Origin: CAWARU01 sp963784575
GTDB taxonomy: Bacteria > Pseudomonadota > Gammaproteobacteria > UBA6186 > Azoamicaceae
Assembly: GCA_963784575.1 (NCBI GenBank)
Contig: CAWARU010000001.1
Span: 3,720,001 to 3,784,000 of the forward strand
Length of the DNA: 64,000 nucleotides
Reading direction: 5' to 3'
Shown: positions 20,556 to 28,643 of the stretch, piece by piece
How the letters are laid out: every line of letters starts with the position of its first letter
How positions within the stretch are numbered: position 1 is the stretch's first letter
Notes under the pieces: model-generated
What the model was told of the DNA's origin: nothing
Seen by the model: only the letters and a program-made list of their open reading frames with translations
Database searches by the model: none
Program-made: the position numbers and the translations under genes

Positions 20556-23500
20556 TGACGAAAGTGGATTAGAAGAAACTAAAGAAGTAAAAGAGAGGAT
20601 AGAAACCAAAGATGCGCGCAAAACAAGATTAAAATGGGCGCTAAAATTTGCTTTGGAAGCAAATGATCTTGATTTAATAACTCAAATTTTCAATCAAGTA
20701 ATGAATGTTCAAACAACAGGATGGAAAATTCAATCAGACTTGAAGACTGTTACTGATATCGTTATCCACGTTCTAATGCAAATATTTCAAGCTCAGTCTC
20801 AAGATATTGATTCAGAACCAGAACCAGAACCAGAACCAGAATCAGAATCAGAATCAGAATCTGCCAGCATATCTTTTTATCCTTCTTCAGATGGGGTGCA
20901 GGATGATAAGCTTGCAGTTCGTGAACAAGGCATCAAAGCTTCATCTGCTAAAACAGAACTTGAGACTATGGTTACAATTCCTCCTGTAGAGCACGAGCTA
21001 AAACGAGTGTTAGATTTCTCTGATACAGATCTGGAAACAATAACCAAAAATATGTTGGAATTTTTGGATTCCTCAGAAGAGATAGAATCTGCAAAATTGT
21101 GTGAATATCTTTCAAAAATCCGCAGTTCTAGGAGATATTTAGAATATTTAGAATCTTTATTTAATACTGCTGCTCTCAAAAGAAAATATGAGTTATGTAA
21201 ATTTCTGCTTCCTTTGTTTCCGAGTATTCATGCAGAAGTATTCACCGAAATTCTGAGAAATGCAGCCTTAAAAGGACATCCTGAAATCGTTGCATTGTTA
21301 TGCGAATGTGGTAGAACTCTCAAAGAATTGAAACTATATCGTGATAAAAATGATGATTCTATTTTATCTCTTGCTGCCTTTTCTGGGGAAATAACAGGGG
21401 TTAAATACCTCTTGCAGCTTCCTGAGATATATATGAAAGACCTATTGTATAAAAAAAATCAATTCGGACAAACTGCTTTGATGCTTGCTGCAGCCCAAGG
21501 TCATAAAGAAATCGTAAATCTTTTGCTAGATGATTATGGCATGTCATTAAATGAAATTTTTAGCTATAGAAGCGCGGCAAGTAATACACTTTTAATGCTG
21601 GCTGCAAGCAGGGGTTATTCCAAAGGGGTAGAATACTTATTAAGTCTACCCGAAATAAATACGAAAAGCTTTTTAGCTATTCGCAATCTATACGGTGAGA
21701 CAGCTTTAACCTTAGCAATTTATCATGGACATAAGGATATTGCAGATTTACTTAGGAATACTGGAGCTTCAATTGATGAAATTATTTCTTATCAGGATAA
21801 ACAGGGTAATACTTTTTTAGCACGAATTGCCTGGAATGGTTGTTATGACGCACTTGAATATTTATTAGAACGCACTACTATCGACATAAAAAATATTGCG
21901 AACATTCCTAATCATAGGGGTCAAACCGCACTCATGATTGCAGCACAAAAAGGATATTCTTATATTTTAGATGTATTAAAGATTTTGAATTTTTCCATTA
22001 AAGAAATAATGGAATATAGGGATGAACATGACAGAACCTTTTTAATGCGTGCTGCTGAGGGTGGTAATTTAGTACTGATAAACTATCTATTAAACCTTTC
22101 AGATCTACCTAAAAAAGCCTTTTTAGACATCCGGAGTAAAAATGCAGGAGCTTACCCTCATAACTATTATGGCTTGACCGCGTTAATGTTTGCAGTGCGA
22201 AAAGGTTCTTATAATACAGCCAAACTATTAATAGAACATGGTGCCACTGCTGATGAGTTGCTTAAATTTAGAGATTGTTTTTGTCCTTTTGGGAGCTTGT
22301 TATCATTCTATATCTATAATGGTGATGTTGATGCTGTGAAATGTCTTTTTAGTCTTTTACCAGATTCTCTAAAAAAAGAATTATTAAGTATAAAAAACAG
22401 GTGCGGGGAGTCTGCTTTAATAACTGCTGCTTATAAAGGGTACACAGATATCATTAATTTACTAATAAATTTTGGTGCTCCAGCTGATGAATTATGGACT
22501 TTCCGTACGGCAGGTAAGGGAGGAACCATATTGACAGAAGCCCTTGATTGTCAAGGAAAATATTCCTTTCTTGCTTGTCAATGTTTTGTAGAATTGAGCC
22601 TGAAATATCCAGAATTAAAAAAAATATTGGATTTACCTGACAGAACTGGCAGAACCCCCATTATATATGCGGCAATCCAAGGTGATTCAAATAGCGTAAA
22701 AATTCTAAGCGAAAATGAGGTTTCTATCGAAAATATTTTTAAGTATCGTAGCATGGGTGGCACAATATTGCACAATGCCATTTCACAGGCAGCGCTGGAT
22801 AAGAATGTAAATGGCGTTAAATGCATAGTAAATCTTATTAAACTTACAACCATTGATTTAAAAAGTTTTTTGAATGTTAGAGATGAGTCCGGGAAAACAG
22901 TTTTACATCATGCAGCAAGTCTTAACACGCTAGAAATTTTTAAATATTTGCTAAATTGTGGCGCAAAAATTGGACTGCTCACAAATGATGGCCTGAATGA
23001 ACAGGAACTCGCTCTTAAAATCAGAAAACCGCTCATTGCAAATTTTATAGGGGATGTTTATTCCTTAATGAACTCTGTATCAGGAGGAAAAATTGAAACA
23101 GTACAAAGATGGTTCCAAGAAGGAAACACTCCGTTCCTTAGAGATAATGAGAATAGAACCTTGTTACATTTGGCTGCAAGATATGCAAAAAAACATATTT
23201 ATTTGTTTTTACTACAACAAAAGCTTGATGAAAACGCCACAGACGATAACGGTTTAACCCCTTTAGAAACTGCAGCCATATCAAATAATTTTGAATTTTT
23301 GATAGAAGTTTTTAAAGCCTTGGCATTTGACCTTCGAAATCAAACAGGAATTTCAGATGAAGAAAAGAAAAAGAGAATATATGAATTGCAACAGGAATTT
23401 ACACGTCTTATAAAGTTTGCTAAAAACAAGAATATACAAATTGACTACAATTTTATTGCAAGCAATTTTAATCCTATTTACTGGGAAGTTTTTGCTAACA

Positions 23501-24141
23501 AGTGGGCATTTGTTTGTCTAACACAAGCGGAATTCATTTCTGGTAAATTAACTCTTAAAGTGTACGAACAATTTAAAGATAATAAAGAAATTTTGGCAAA
23601 GTTAATTTTTGCTGGAACTTTAAAGGTGATAAAATCGTTTGATGAGAATTATAGCTTCAAACTTGATCACAAGTTTAAATCAGATTCATTAGATTTAAGC
23701 AAAGGAAGCATAGAAACGAAAAAAATCGCGGAAACAAAAGCAGAAAAATGCTTAAGATTAGGATGGTCCTTAAAATTTGCCTTAGAAGCAAGAGACACCG
23801 ATCTAGCGACGCTGATTTCTGAATTATTAATCGGTAGGAATTTATATCTATCAACATTACTTCAGCAAAATACATTAAACAAAACTATTAACGATGTAAT
23901 AGTGAATGCTGCAATTCAAATATTTGATATGACCCATGCTAAAAAGGCCCTAGAGTGTTTATCGCCAATAAGACCTTCTCAAAGCCAGGATGCTGAGGCT
24001 GAGCCGCTGCTATTCTCCTCGGGGGCTAGCGCAAAAAGCGGAGCTCAATCAGCATTATCTCTACAAAGCAAAAGTCAGACTACATACAAAGAAGAAACTA
24101 CGAGAGATTGCCGGCCTTCCTCTAGCCTTAATCTTCTTTAA
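20542..24141 (+). CDS. Large ankyrin-repeat protein, probable effector (first ORF start is a TTG at 20653)
   Basis: About 1,200 codons are open after the frameshift. It begins with a helical module (LKWALKFALEANDLDLITQI) and an acidic EP/ES linker coded by a hexamer repeat. Some 15 ankyrin units follow from about 21250 to 23300 (for example FGQTALMLAAAQGHKEIVNL, YGETALTLAIYHGHKDIADL, ENRTLLHLAARYAKKHIYLF). The units alternate short and long, giving a two-unit period of roughly 70-75 residues. The C-terminus repeats the N-terminal helical module and ends in a Ser-rich tail. Ankyrin arrays of this size in such bacteria are often secreted proteins that bind host proteins; secretion is inference. 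No signal peptide is visible. A TTG at 20653 could allow translation without the N-terminal module. Confidence 0.75.
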   Translation, partial: DQLFDDESGLEETKEVKERIETKDARKTRLKWALKFALEANDLDLITQIFNQVMNVQTTGWKIQSDLKTVTDIVIHVLMQIFQAQSQDIDSEPEPEPEPESESESESASISFYPSSDGVQDDKLAVREQGIKASSAKTELETMVTIPPVEHELKRVLDFSDTDLETITKNMLEFLDSSEEIESAKLCEYLSKIRSSRRYLEYLESLFNTAALKRKYELCKFLLPLFPSIHAEVFTEILRNAALKGHPEIVALLCECGRTLKELKLYRDKNDDSILSLAAFSGEITGVKYLLQLPEIYMKDLLYKKNQFGQTALMLAAAQGHKEIVNLLLDDYGMSLNEIFSYRSAASNTLLMLAASRGYSKGVEYLLSLPEINTKSFLAIRNLYGETALTLAIYHGHKDIADLLRNTGASIDEIISYQDKQGNTFLARIAWNGCYDALEYLLERTTIDIKNIANIPNHRGQTALMIAAQKGYSYILDVLKILNFSIKEIMEYRDEHDRTFLMRAAEGGNLVLINYLLNLSDLPKKAFLDIRSKNAGAYPHNYYGLTALMFAVRKGSYNTAKLLIEHGATADELLKFRDCFCPFGSLLSFYIYNGDVDAVKCLFSLLPDSLKKELLSIKNRCGESALITAAYKGYTDIINLLINFGAPADELWTFRTAGKGGTILTEALDCQGKYSFLACQCFVELSLKYPELKKILDLPDRTGRTPIIYAAIQGDSNSVKILSENEVSIENIFKYRSMGGTILHNAISQAALDKNVNGVKCIVNLIKLTTIDLKSFLNVRDESGKTVLHHAASLNTLEIFKYLLNCGAKIGLLTNDGLNEQELALKIRKPLIANFIGDVYSLMNSVSGGKIETVQRWFQEGNTPFLRDNENRTLLHLAARYAKKHIYLFLLQQKLDENATDDNGLTPLETAAISNNFEFLIEVFKALAFDLRNQTGISDEEKKKRIYELQQEFTRLIKFAKNKNIQIDYNFIASNFNPIYWEVFANKWAFVCLTQAEFISGKLTLKVYEQFKDNKEILAKLIFAGTLKVIKSFDENYSFKLDHKFKSDSLDLSKGSIETKKIAETKAEKCLRLGWSLKFALEARDTDLATLISELLIGRNLYLSTLLQQNTLNKTINDVIVNAAIQIFDMTHAKKALECLSPIRPSQSQDAEAEPLLFSSGASAKSGAQSALSLQSKSQTTYKEETTRDCRPSSSLNLL
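20815..20862. repeat. Hexamer repeat (GAACCA then GAATCA) inside the ankyrin gene
   Basis: Four GAACCA units are followed by three GAATCA units and one GAATCT. They encode alternating Glu-Pro and Glu-Ser. Because the unit is six bases, changes in copy number keep the frame and would only change linker length. Confidence 0.85.
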
Positions 24142-24279
24142 TTTCAAATTAAATGCAGAGTTAAATTCCCGCCACCCCATAAAAATCAAGTGAGAAGAGT
24201 ACCAATAAAAGCATTACAAAGAAATCCAGGTAGCCATGGAACATTTTGATTTGGCACGTAAAACTGGGCTAATTTAACA

Positions 24280-24424
24280 TTCTGAATTATTAGCTTATAT
24301 AAATTTCGAGTCAAAATAGTGACCCGATGCCCTAATTTTGAAAAGTACCGGTAGATTTGTGGTCCAATGAACCCCGTTCTGCCAGTAATTAGAATGTGCA
24401 GAAAATGTGCATAAAAAGCTATTC
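24280..24424. pseudogene. Diverged partial copy of the yfcH 5' end
   Basis: This stretch aligns base for base, with small indels, to 17817-17955. That is the first 40 or so codons of the epimerase gene plus its leader, in the same orientation (minus-strand reading). Shared runs include CCTAATTTTGAAAAGTACCG and CAAAATAGTGAC. It has an extra short duplication (GTGCAGAAAATGTGCA). Nothing of the rest of the gene follows. It lies between the ankyrin gene and cydA. Confidence 0.85.
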
Positions 24425-24456
24425 CCTTGAGAGGAAATAGGATGAAACCTAACTTT

Positions 24457-24487
24457 TTTACTAGTGAAAATCATTTAATCATATAAT
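24457..24487 (+). promoter_or_regulatory. Possible promoter of the cyd operon
   Basis: A perfect -10 TATAAT (24482-24487) lies about 60 bases before the cydA ATG. The best -35 is TTTACT (24457-24462) at a long 19-base spacing. A second -10-like TATACT lies at 24506-24511 without a matching -35. Confidence 0.35.
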
Positions 24488-24548
24488 AATCGAATTTATT
24501 TAAGTTATACTATATTCATTAAGACGAAATATATTGGGAGGCAAGGCA

Positions 24549-25973
24549 ATGCCTTATTTTGAGCCCATATTACTTGCTCGAATTCAGTTTGCATTTACCA
24601 TCAGCTTTCATATTATTTTTCCTGCTTTCACTATAGGTCTTGCAAGTTTTCTTGCTGTGGTTGAATGGAGATGGTTGAAAACAGGGAATGAACTTTATCT
24701 CGATATCTATAAATTTTGGATAAAGATTTTTGCAGTTGCTTTTGGTATGGGTGTGGTATCTGGTGTTGTGATGTCATACCAATTTGGCACGAATTGGTCT
24801 ATGTTCTCGGATCGCGTAGGCAATGTATTGGGGCCTTTATTTGCATTTGAAGTGTTGACGGCATTTTTTTTGGAAGCCTCTTTTCTTGGGGTTATGCTTT
24901 TTGGATGGGGTAAAGTCAGTAAAAAAATGCATTTTATCTCGACTTGTATTGTTGCGATAGGAACACTTATTTCAGCTTTTTGGATTCTGGCTGCTAATAG
25001 TTGGATGCAAACCCCTCAAGGTTATTCAATAGGTGAGGATGGACGTCTATACCCCAGCAATTGGTTGGAAATCATTTTTACGAGTTCTTTCCCTTACCGC
25101 CTAGCACATATGACAACGGCAGCTTATTTGACAACTGCGTTTGTTGTGGGGGGTGTTGGTGCATATTACCTTTGGAATAAACGATATATTCCTCAAGCAA
25201 GAATAATGCTTGGAATGGCAACGCTCATGGCAGCTTTGGTGACTCCAATCCAAATACTCATTGGCGATATGCATGGACTTAATACTCTTCAGAACCAACC
25301 TGCAAAGGTTGCAGCAATGGAAGGTCTTTGGAAAACACAAAAAAGAGCACCCTTGCTGTTATTTGCATGGCCAGATCAAGAGAAGGAGATGAATCACTAT
25401 GAAATTAAAATTCCTAAACTTTCAAGTTTGATCCTTACCCATGATTTTGACGGTGAAGTTAAAGGATTAGAAGAATGGAAAAAAGAGGATAGACCACCCG
25501 TAATCGGGGTATTTTGGTCCTTCCGTGTCATGGTAGGGATCGGAATACTAATGTTGCTGATTGGATTAACCAGTGCAATACAATATTTTCGTGGAAGGTT
25601 GTTTCAAAGTCCTTTCTTGCAGTTTTGGTGGATGATAATGATGCCATCTGGATTCATTGCATTGTTGGCTGGATGGTTTGTAACTGAGATGGGAAGACAA
25701 CCCTATACAGCTTATGGAATCATACGCACAGTAGAATCATATTCTCCTGCTATACTAGGCACACAGGTTGCTTGGTCATTACTTGCATTTGTGGTGATAT
25801 ATATTTTCGTGTTTGGAATGGGCAGCTATTACATTCTGAAACTTATCTATAAAGGTTTTGCTACTATTGAAGATAAAGAAGAATTTTATAAGCATGGCAT
25901 TGAAGCTACTCTGATAGAAGCAGCAGCATCATCATCAGCATCATCATCGGCAAAAGGAGAAAATGATGTTTGA
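24549..25973 (+). CDS. cydA: Cytochrome bd-type quinol oxidase subunit I, CIO type
   Basis: This 474-residue multi-helix subunit binds hemes b and d and oxidises quinol with oxygen as acceptor. Heme ligands are visible: His in QFAFTISFHIIF (about residue 21), the glutamates of FEVLTAFFLEASFLGVMLFG, His in YRLAHMTTAAYL and Met in FWSFRVMVG; the GRQPYTAYG motif is present. The loop between WKTQKRAPLLLFAWPDQ and the FWSF helix is short, which marks the short-Q-loop, cyanide-insensitive branch. I prefer the ATG at 24549 because GGGAGG lies eight bases before it; an in-frame TTG at 24534 is less likely. The C-terminus is a Ser/Ala repeat from a CATCAT/CAGCAG-rich stretch. It overlaps cydB by 8-11 bases. 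Confidence 0.95.
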   Translation: MPYFEPILLARIQFAFTISFHIIFPAFTIGLASFLAVVEWRWLKTGNELYLDIYKFWIKIFAVAFGMGVVSGVVMSYQFGTNWSMFSDRVGNVLGPLFAFEVLTAFFLEASFLGVMLFGWGKVSKKMHFISTCIVAIGTLISAFWILAANSWMQTPQGYSIGEDGRLYPSNWLEIIFTSSFPYRLAHMTTAAYLTTAFVVGGVGAYYLWNKRYIPQARIMLGMATLMAALVTPIQILIGDMHGLNTLQNQPAKVAAMEGLWKTQKRAPLLLFAWPDQEKEMNHYEIKIPKLSSLILTHDFDGEVKGLEEWKKEDRPPVIGVFWSFRVMVGIGILMLLIGLTSAIQYFRGRLFQSPFLQFWWMIMMPSGFIALLAGWFVTEMGRQPYTAYGIIRTVESYSPAILGTQVAWSLLAFVVIYIFVFGMGSYYILKLIYKGFATIEDKEEFYKHGIEATLIEAAASSSASSSAKGENDV

Positions 25974-26988
25974 CTTTTCTTCTATAATAAATTTGCCAAT
26001 GGTGTGGGCTTTTCTTATCGGACTGGGAATATTTCTTTATGTTTTGTTAGATGGATTTGATTTAGGAGTTGGGATCCTATTTCCTTTTGCACCTTCTGAT
26101 AAATGTCGCGATAGCATGATGAGTTCAATCGCTCCCTTTTGGGATGGCAATGAAACTTGGTTAGTATTTGGAGGAGGGGGATTATTGGCTGCATTCCCTC
26201 TTGCTTATTCAATATTGCTGCCTGCATTTTACATTCCGATTATTATCATGTTGCTCGGCCTTATTATGCGCGGAATAGCCTTTGAATTCCGATTCAAGTC
26301 AGAGGGTAAATTTCGTTATTTTTGGGACTATATCTTTCACTTTGGCTCAATTGGGGCAAGTTTTTGTCAGGGCGCCATTTTGGGAGCATTTGTTCAGGGT
26401 GTGAAAATTGAGGGTCGAAATTTTTCAGGAGGTCCATTTGACTGGGCGACAGGGTTCAGTGTCATGACAGGGGTCGCTGTTGTATTTGGCTATGCACTAC
26501 TCGGAGCCTGCTGGCTAATCTTTAAAACAGAACACATCACGCAAGCTTGGGCTCGAAAGGTAGGGAGCTATGTTCTTTTCTTTGTCTCTATCTTTTTGGC
26601 TTTGGTTAGCATAATAATGCCATTATTAAACGAGAATATTAAACAATTCTGGTTTGGTTTACCCAATTTTTACTATTTGTTTCCAATTCCATTATTGACA
26701 GTCGGAATCATTACCTTACTTTGGTTAGATTTAAAGCAAGGCCAACGTGAATACCGCCCTTTCTTCTTAAGCATGGGTATTTTCTTAATGGGCTATTTGG
26801 GATTGGGTATTAGCATCTATCCTTGGATGATTCCGTTTAAATATACTCTGCAAGAAGCAGCAGCATCTGGTCCGAGTTTATCGCTAATGCTCGTTGCTGT
26901 TGTGCCTTTGCTGCCACTCATTATTATTTATATGGGTTATAGTTATTATGTTTTTCGAGGAAAAACTAATCATGCTCATAAGTATTAA
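25963..26988 (+). CDS. cydB: Cytochrome bd-type quinol oxidase subunit II, CIO type
   Basis: Subunit II of the oxidase, 341 residues and hydrophobic throughout, with the family blocks LLDGFDLGVGILFPF, PFWDGNETWLVFGGGGLLAAF and RGIAFEFRFKSE. Two ATGs stand in tandem at 25963 and 25966. AGGAG at 25955-25959 gives better spacing to the second. Start coupling with cydA is clear, since its TGA lies at 25971-25973. The length is shorter than E. coli CydB and typical of CioB. The 3' end overlaps or abuts the small third gene. Confidence 0.95.
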   Translation: MMFDFSSIINLPMVWAFLIGLGIFLYVLLDGFDLGVGILFPFAPSDKCRDSMMSSIAPFWDGNETWLVFGGGGLLAAFPLAYSILLPAFYIPIIIMLLGLIMRGIAFEFRFKSEGKFRYFWDYIFHFGSIGASFCQGAILGAFVQGVKIEGRNFSGGPFDWATGFSVMTGVAVVFGYALLGACWLIFKTEHITQAWARKVGSYVLFFVSIFLALVSIIMPLLNENIKQFWFGLPNFYYLFPIPLLTVGIITLLWLDLKQGQREYRPFFLSMGIFLMGYLGLGISIYPWMIPFKYTLQEAAASGPSLSLMLVAVVPLLPLIIIYMGYSYYVFRGKTNHAHKY

Positions 26989-27001
26989 GGAAAAATTATC
27001 G

Positions 27002-27127
27002 ATGTGGTTAATAATAAACCCAAAAAGTAAAGAATGGTTCTGGTTTATTTTTTTATGGGTTAGTGGATTACTCTCATTAGCAATATTAACTTATCCACTG
27101 AAATTTTTAATGAATCAACTGCGATGA
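27002..27127 (+). CDS. Small single-helix subunit of the bd oxidase operon (DUF2474-like)
   Basis: From an ATG at 27002, 14 bases after the cydB stop and with AAGGAA upstream, 41 codons encode one hydrophobic helix (EWFWFIFLWVSGLLSLAILT) and a short basic tail (PLKFLMNQLR). The position (third gene), size and W-x-x-x-x-x-W-x-x-x-x-x-x-x-L-A pattern fit the DUF2474 small proteins that follow cioAB in many proteobacteria. An in-frame ATG at 26972 inside cydB is possible but less likely. A second, broken copy of this gene lies at 32783-32930. Confidence 0.75.
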   Translation: MWLIINPKSKEWFWFIFLWVSGLLSLAILTYPLKFLMNQLR

Positions 27128-27134
27128 TGATTTC

Positions 27135-27412
27135 TACATGAAAACGCCGAACATTACGCCAAATACATTCCGAACGCCATCTTATGGATAATACCTGGTA
27201 AAGTGGGTCATTTTGTTTTTTTAAGCGAATCATCAAGGTTAGGGAGGAAGGAGCTTTCTTCAAGGCTTATTGTGGATGATCCCTCAGTAAATCGCGCAAA
27301 AATCCATAAAGATGTAGTAGCAGCTGCTATTAAATTCTTTAATTCACATCTGAACCAAAAGGATACAAAAAATATGGACCTCACAAACAAATCGGGATTT
27401 ATCAGTCACTAA
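27135..27412 (+). pseudogene. Dienelactone-hydrolase-like alpha/beta hydrolase, C-terminal fragment
   Basis: The open frame reads HENAEHYAKYIPNAILWIIP, then GKVGHFVFLSES, which has the catalytic-His block (G-H-F-V-F-L) of predicted dienelactone hydrolases. VDDPSVNRAKIHKDVVAAAI and a hydrophilic tail follow. There is no start codon or N-terminal half. The fragment begins within ten bases of the cyd small-subunit stop. The complementary N-terminal part of such a protein lies at 38243-38500. Confidence 0.65.
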
Positions 27413-27423
27413 ATTCGACGATA

Positions 27424-28086
27424 TTATATTTCCCTGAAGGTAAGATTGTATCTATATGAGCCACAGAGCGGGTGATTGCCGTCCTTAATCGGTAAAATTC
27501 CATGATATGACAATCGCGCGCTCCCACCCCAAACAATGACATCGCCATGGCTCAAAGGAATCTTCATTTTCGGACAGGTTCTCGTTAAACCTCCAAAAAG
27601 AAAAGTGGCAGGCAAACCAAGGGACATAGAAACAACAGGCGCTCCGAGTGCATTTTCATTTTTATCCTGGTGCAAGGATAGTTTTGCTCCTGGAGAATAC
27701 CTATTAATAAGGCAAGACTCTGGATTAAAATCTTGAAAACCAGCAGTATCAGCTGCTAATCTGGCTAGATATTTAAAAATTTTTGGCATGGGGGGCCAAG
27801 GTTTGTTGGTGATGGGATCTGTTGTTTGGTATCGATAGCCAAGATGATCTGTCACCCAACCGGCTTTTCCAGAGCTTGTTGTAGCGACAGAGAGAGAATG
27901 GCCTGTTGGCATTTTCATATGGCGAAATGCTGCGGAACTTGAAAGGTTTAATATTTCATGCATAATTCTTTGATCATATTGCAAAGAAAATTGTTTGAGT
28001 AAAATCACATCTTTTTTTATCTCGATTATCTTTTCAAATCCAATAAGATCTGCCGTTGTTGAATTGTTGTTTACTATGTTTTTCAT
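27424..28086 (-). CDS. alkB: AlkB-type 2-oxoglutarate/Fe(II) dioxygenase, DNA alkylation repair
   Basis: This 220-residue intact protein has the usual AlkB length. The iron ligands are seen in LSLHQDKNEN (His and Asp near residues 138-140) and in RLSYHGILPI (distal His); the 2-oxoglutarate arginines are in RYNLTFRE at the C-terminus. GGLTRTCPKMKIPLSHGDVI VWGG and GYRYQTTDP match the nucleotide-recognition region. It removes 1-methyladenine and 3-methylcytosine lesions by oxidative demethylation. It stands alone on the minus strand; no ada gene is near. Confidence 0.92.
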   Translation of the reverse strand: MKNIVNNNSTTADLIGFEKIIEIKKDVILLKQFSLQYDQRIMHEILNLSSSAAFRHMKMPTGHSLSVATTSSGKAGWVTDHLGYRYQTTDPITNKPWPPMPKIFKYLARLAADTAGFQDFNPESCLINRYSPGAKLSLHQDKNENALGAPVVSMSLGLPATFLFGGLTRTCPKMKIPLSHGDVIVWGGSARLSYHGILPIKDGNHPLCGSYRYNLTFREI

Positions 28087-28187
28087 CTATACTCACCCAC
28101 AAATGGTCATTAGACAATATATTATATCAAAAAAATAAATTCATCTGCTATGGAAAGAAGATAAGGCGTTTTAAACATTTTGTTTGA

Positions 28188-28469
28188 ACCATTAATATAA
28201 GCATAGGCATTAAAAACGCTTCTAAATTCATATACACGCATCAAGCCGGAAAAAAGCTCGGCATTCAGCATCCTGAACTATCAGCTCCTCTTATATGCTT
28301 TGATAAAGAAGCACACCGAAATTTCAGTGATTCAGAATTTATATTTGACAAACATTGTGTTGCGAAAGTAGGGGAGCATTTTTATGATCTGGTATTTTCG
28401 ACTTCTTATGATAATATCACTACTGGCCATATTTATGTGGTTATAATCAATCCAAGTAGATTGGTATAA
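28188..28469 (+). pseudogene. Unrecognised gene remnant, 94 codons, no start
   Basis: After a TGA at 28185-28187 a frame is open to a TAA at 28467-28469. It reads IKNASKFIYTHQAGKKLGIQ, HPELSAPLICFDKEAHRNFS, FDKHCVAKVGEHFYDLVFST and ends GHIYVVIINPSRLV. The composition is protein-like, but there is no ATG or ribosome site at its beginning, so it looks like the C-terminal part of a lost gene. I do not recognise the family. Confidence 0.45.
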
Positions 28470-28643
28470 TCAATAAAGCAATTTCAAAGTGTGTAATTTG
28501 ATATTTTAAAGGGTAAAATTGACTATGCGGATCATTCTTCTCTTAATTGATTATGTATTTCATCTTTTCGTGGCTGCCTTCCGTCTGACATCAAATTATA
28601 AGAATCAATTGTCTCTAAAGAAAAGTGAGGTCAAACAAAAGTG

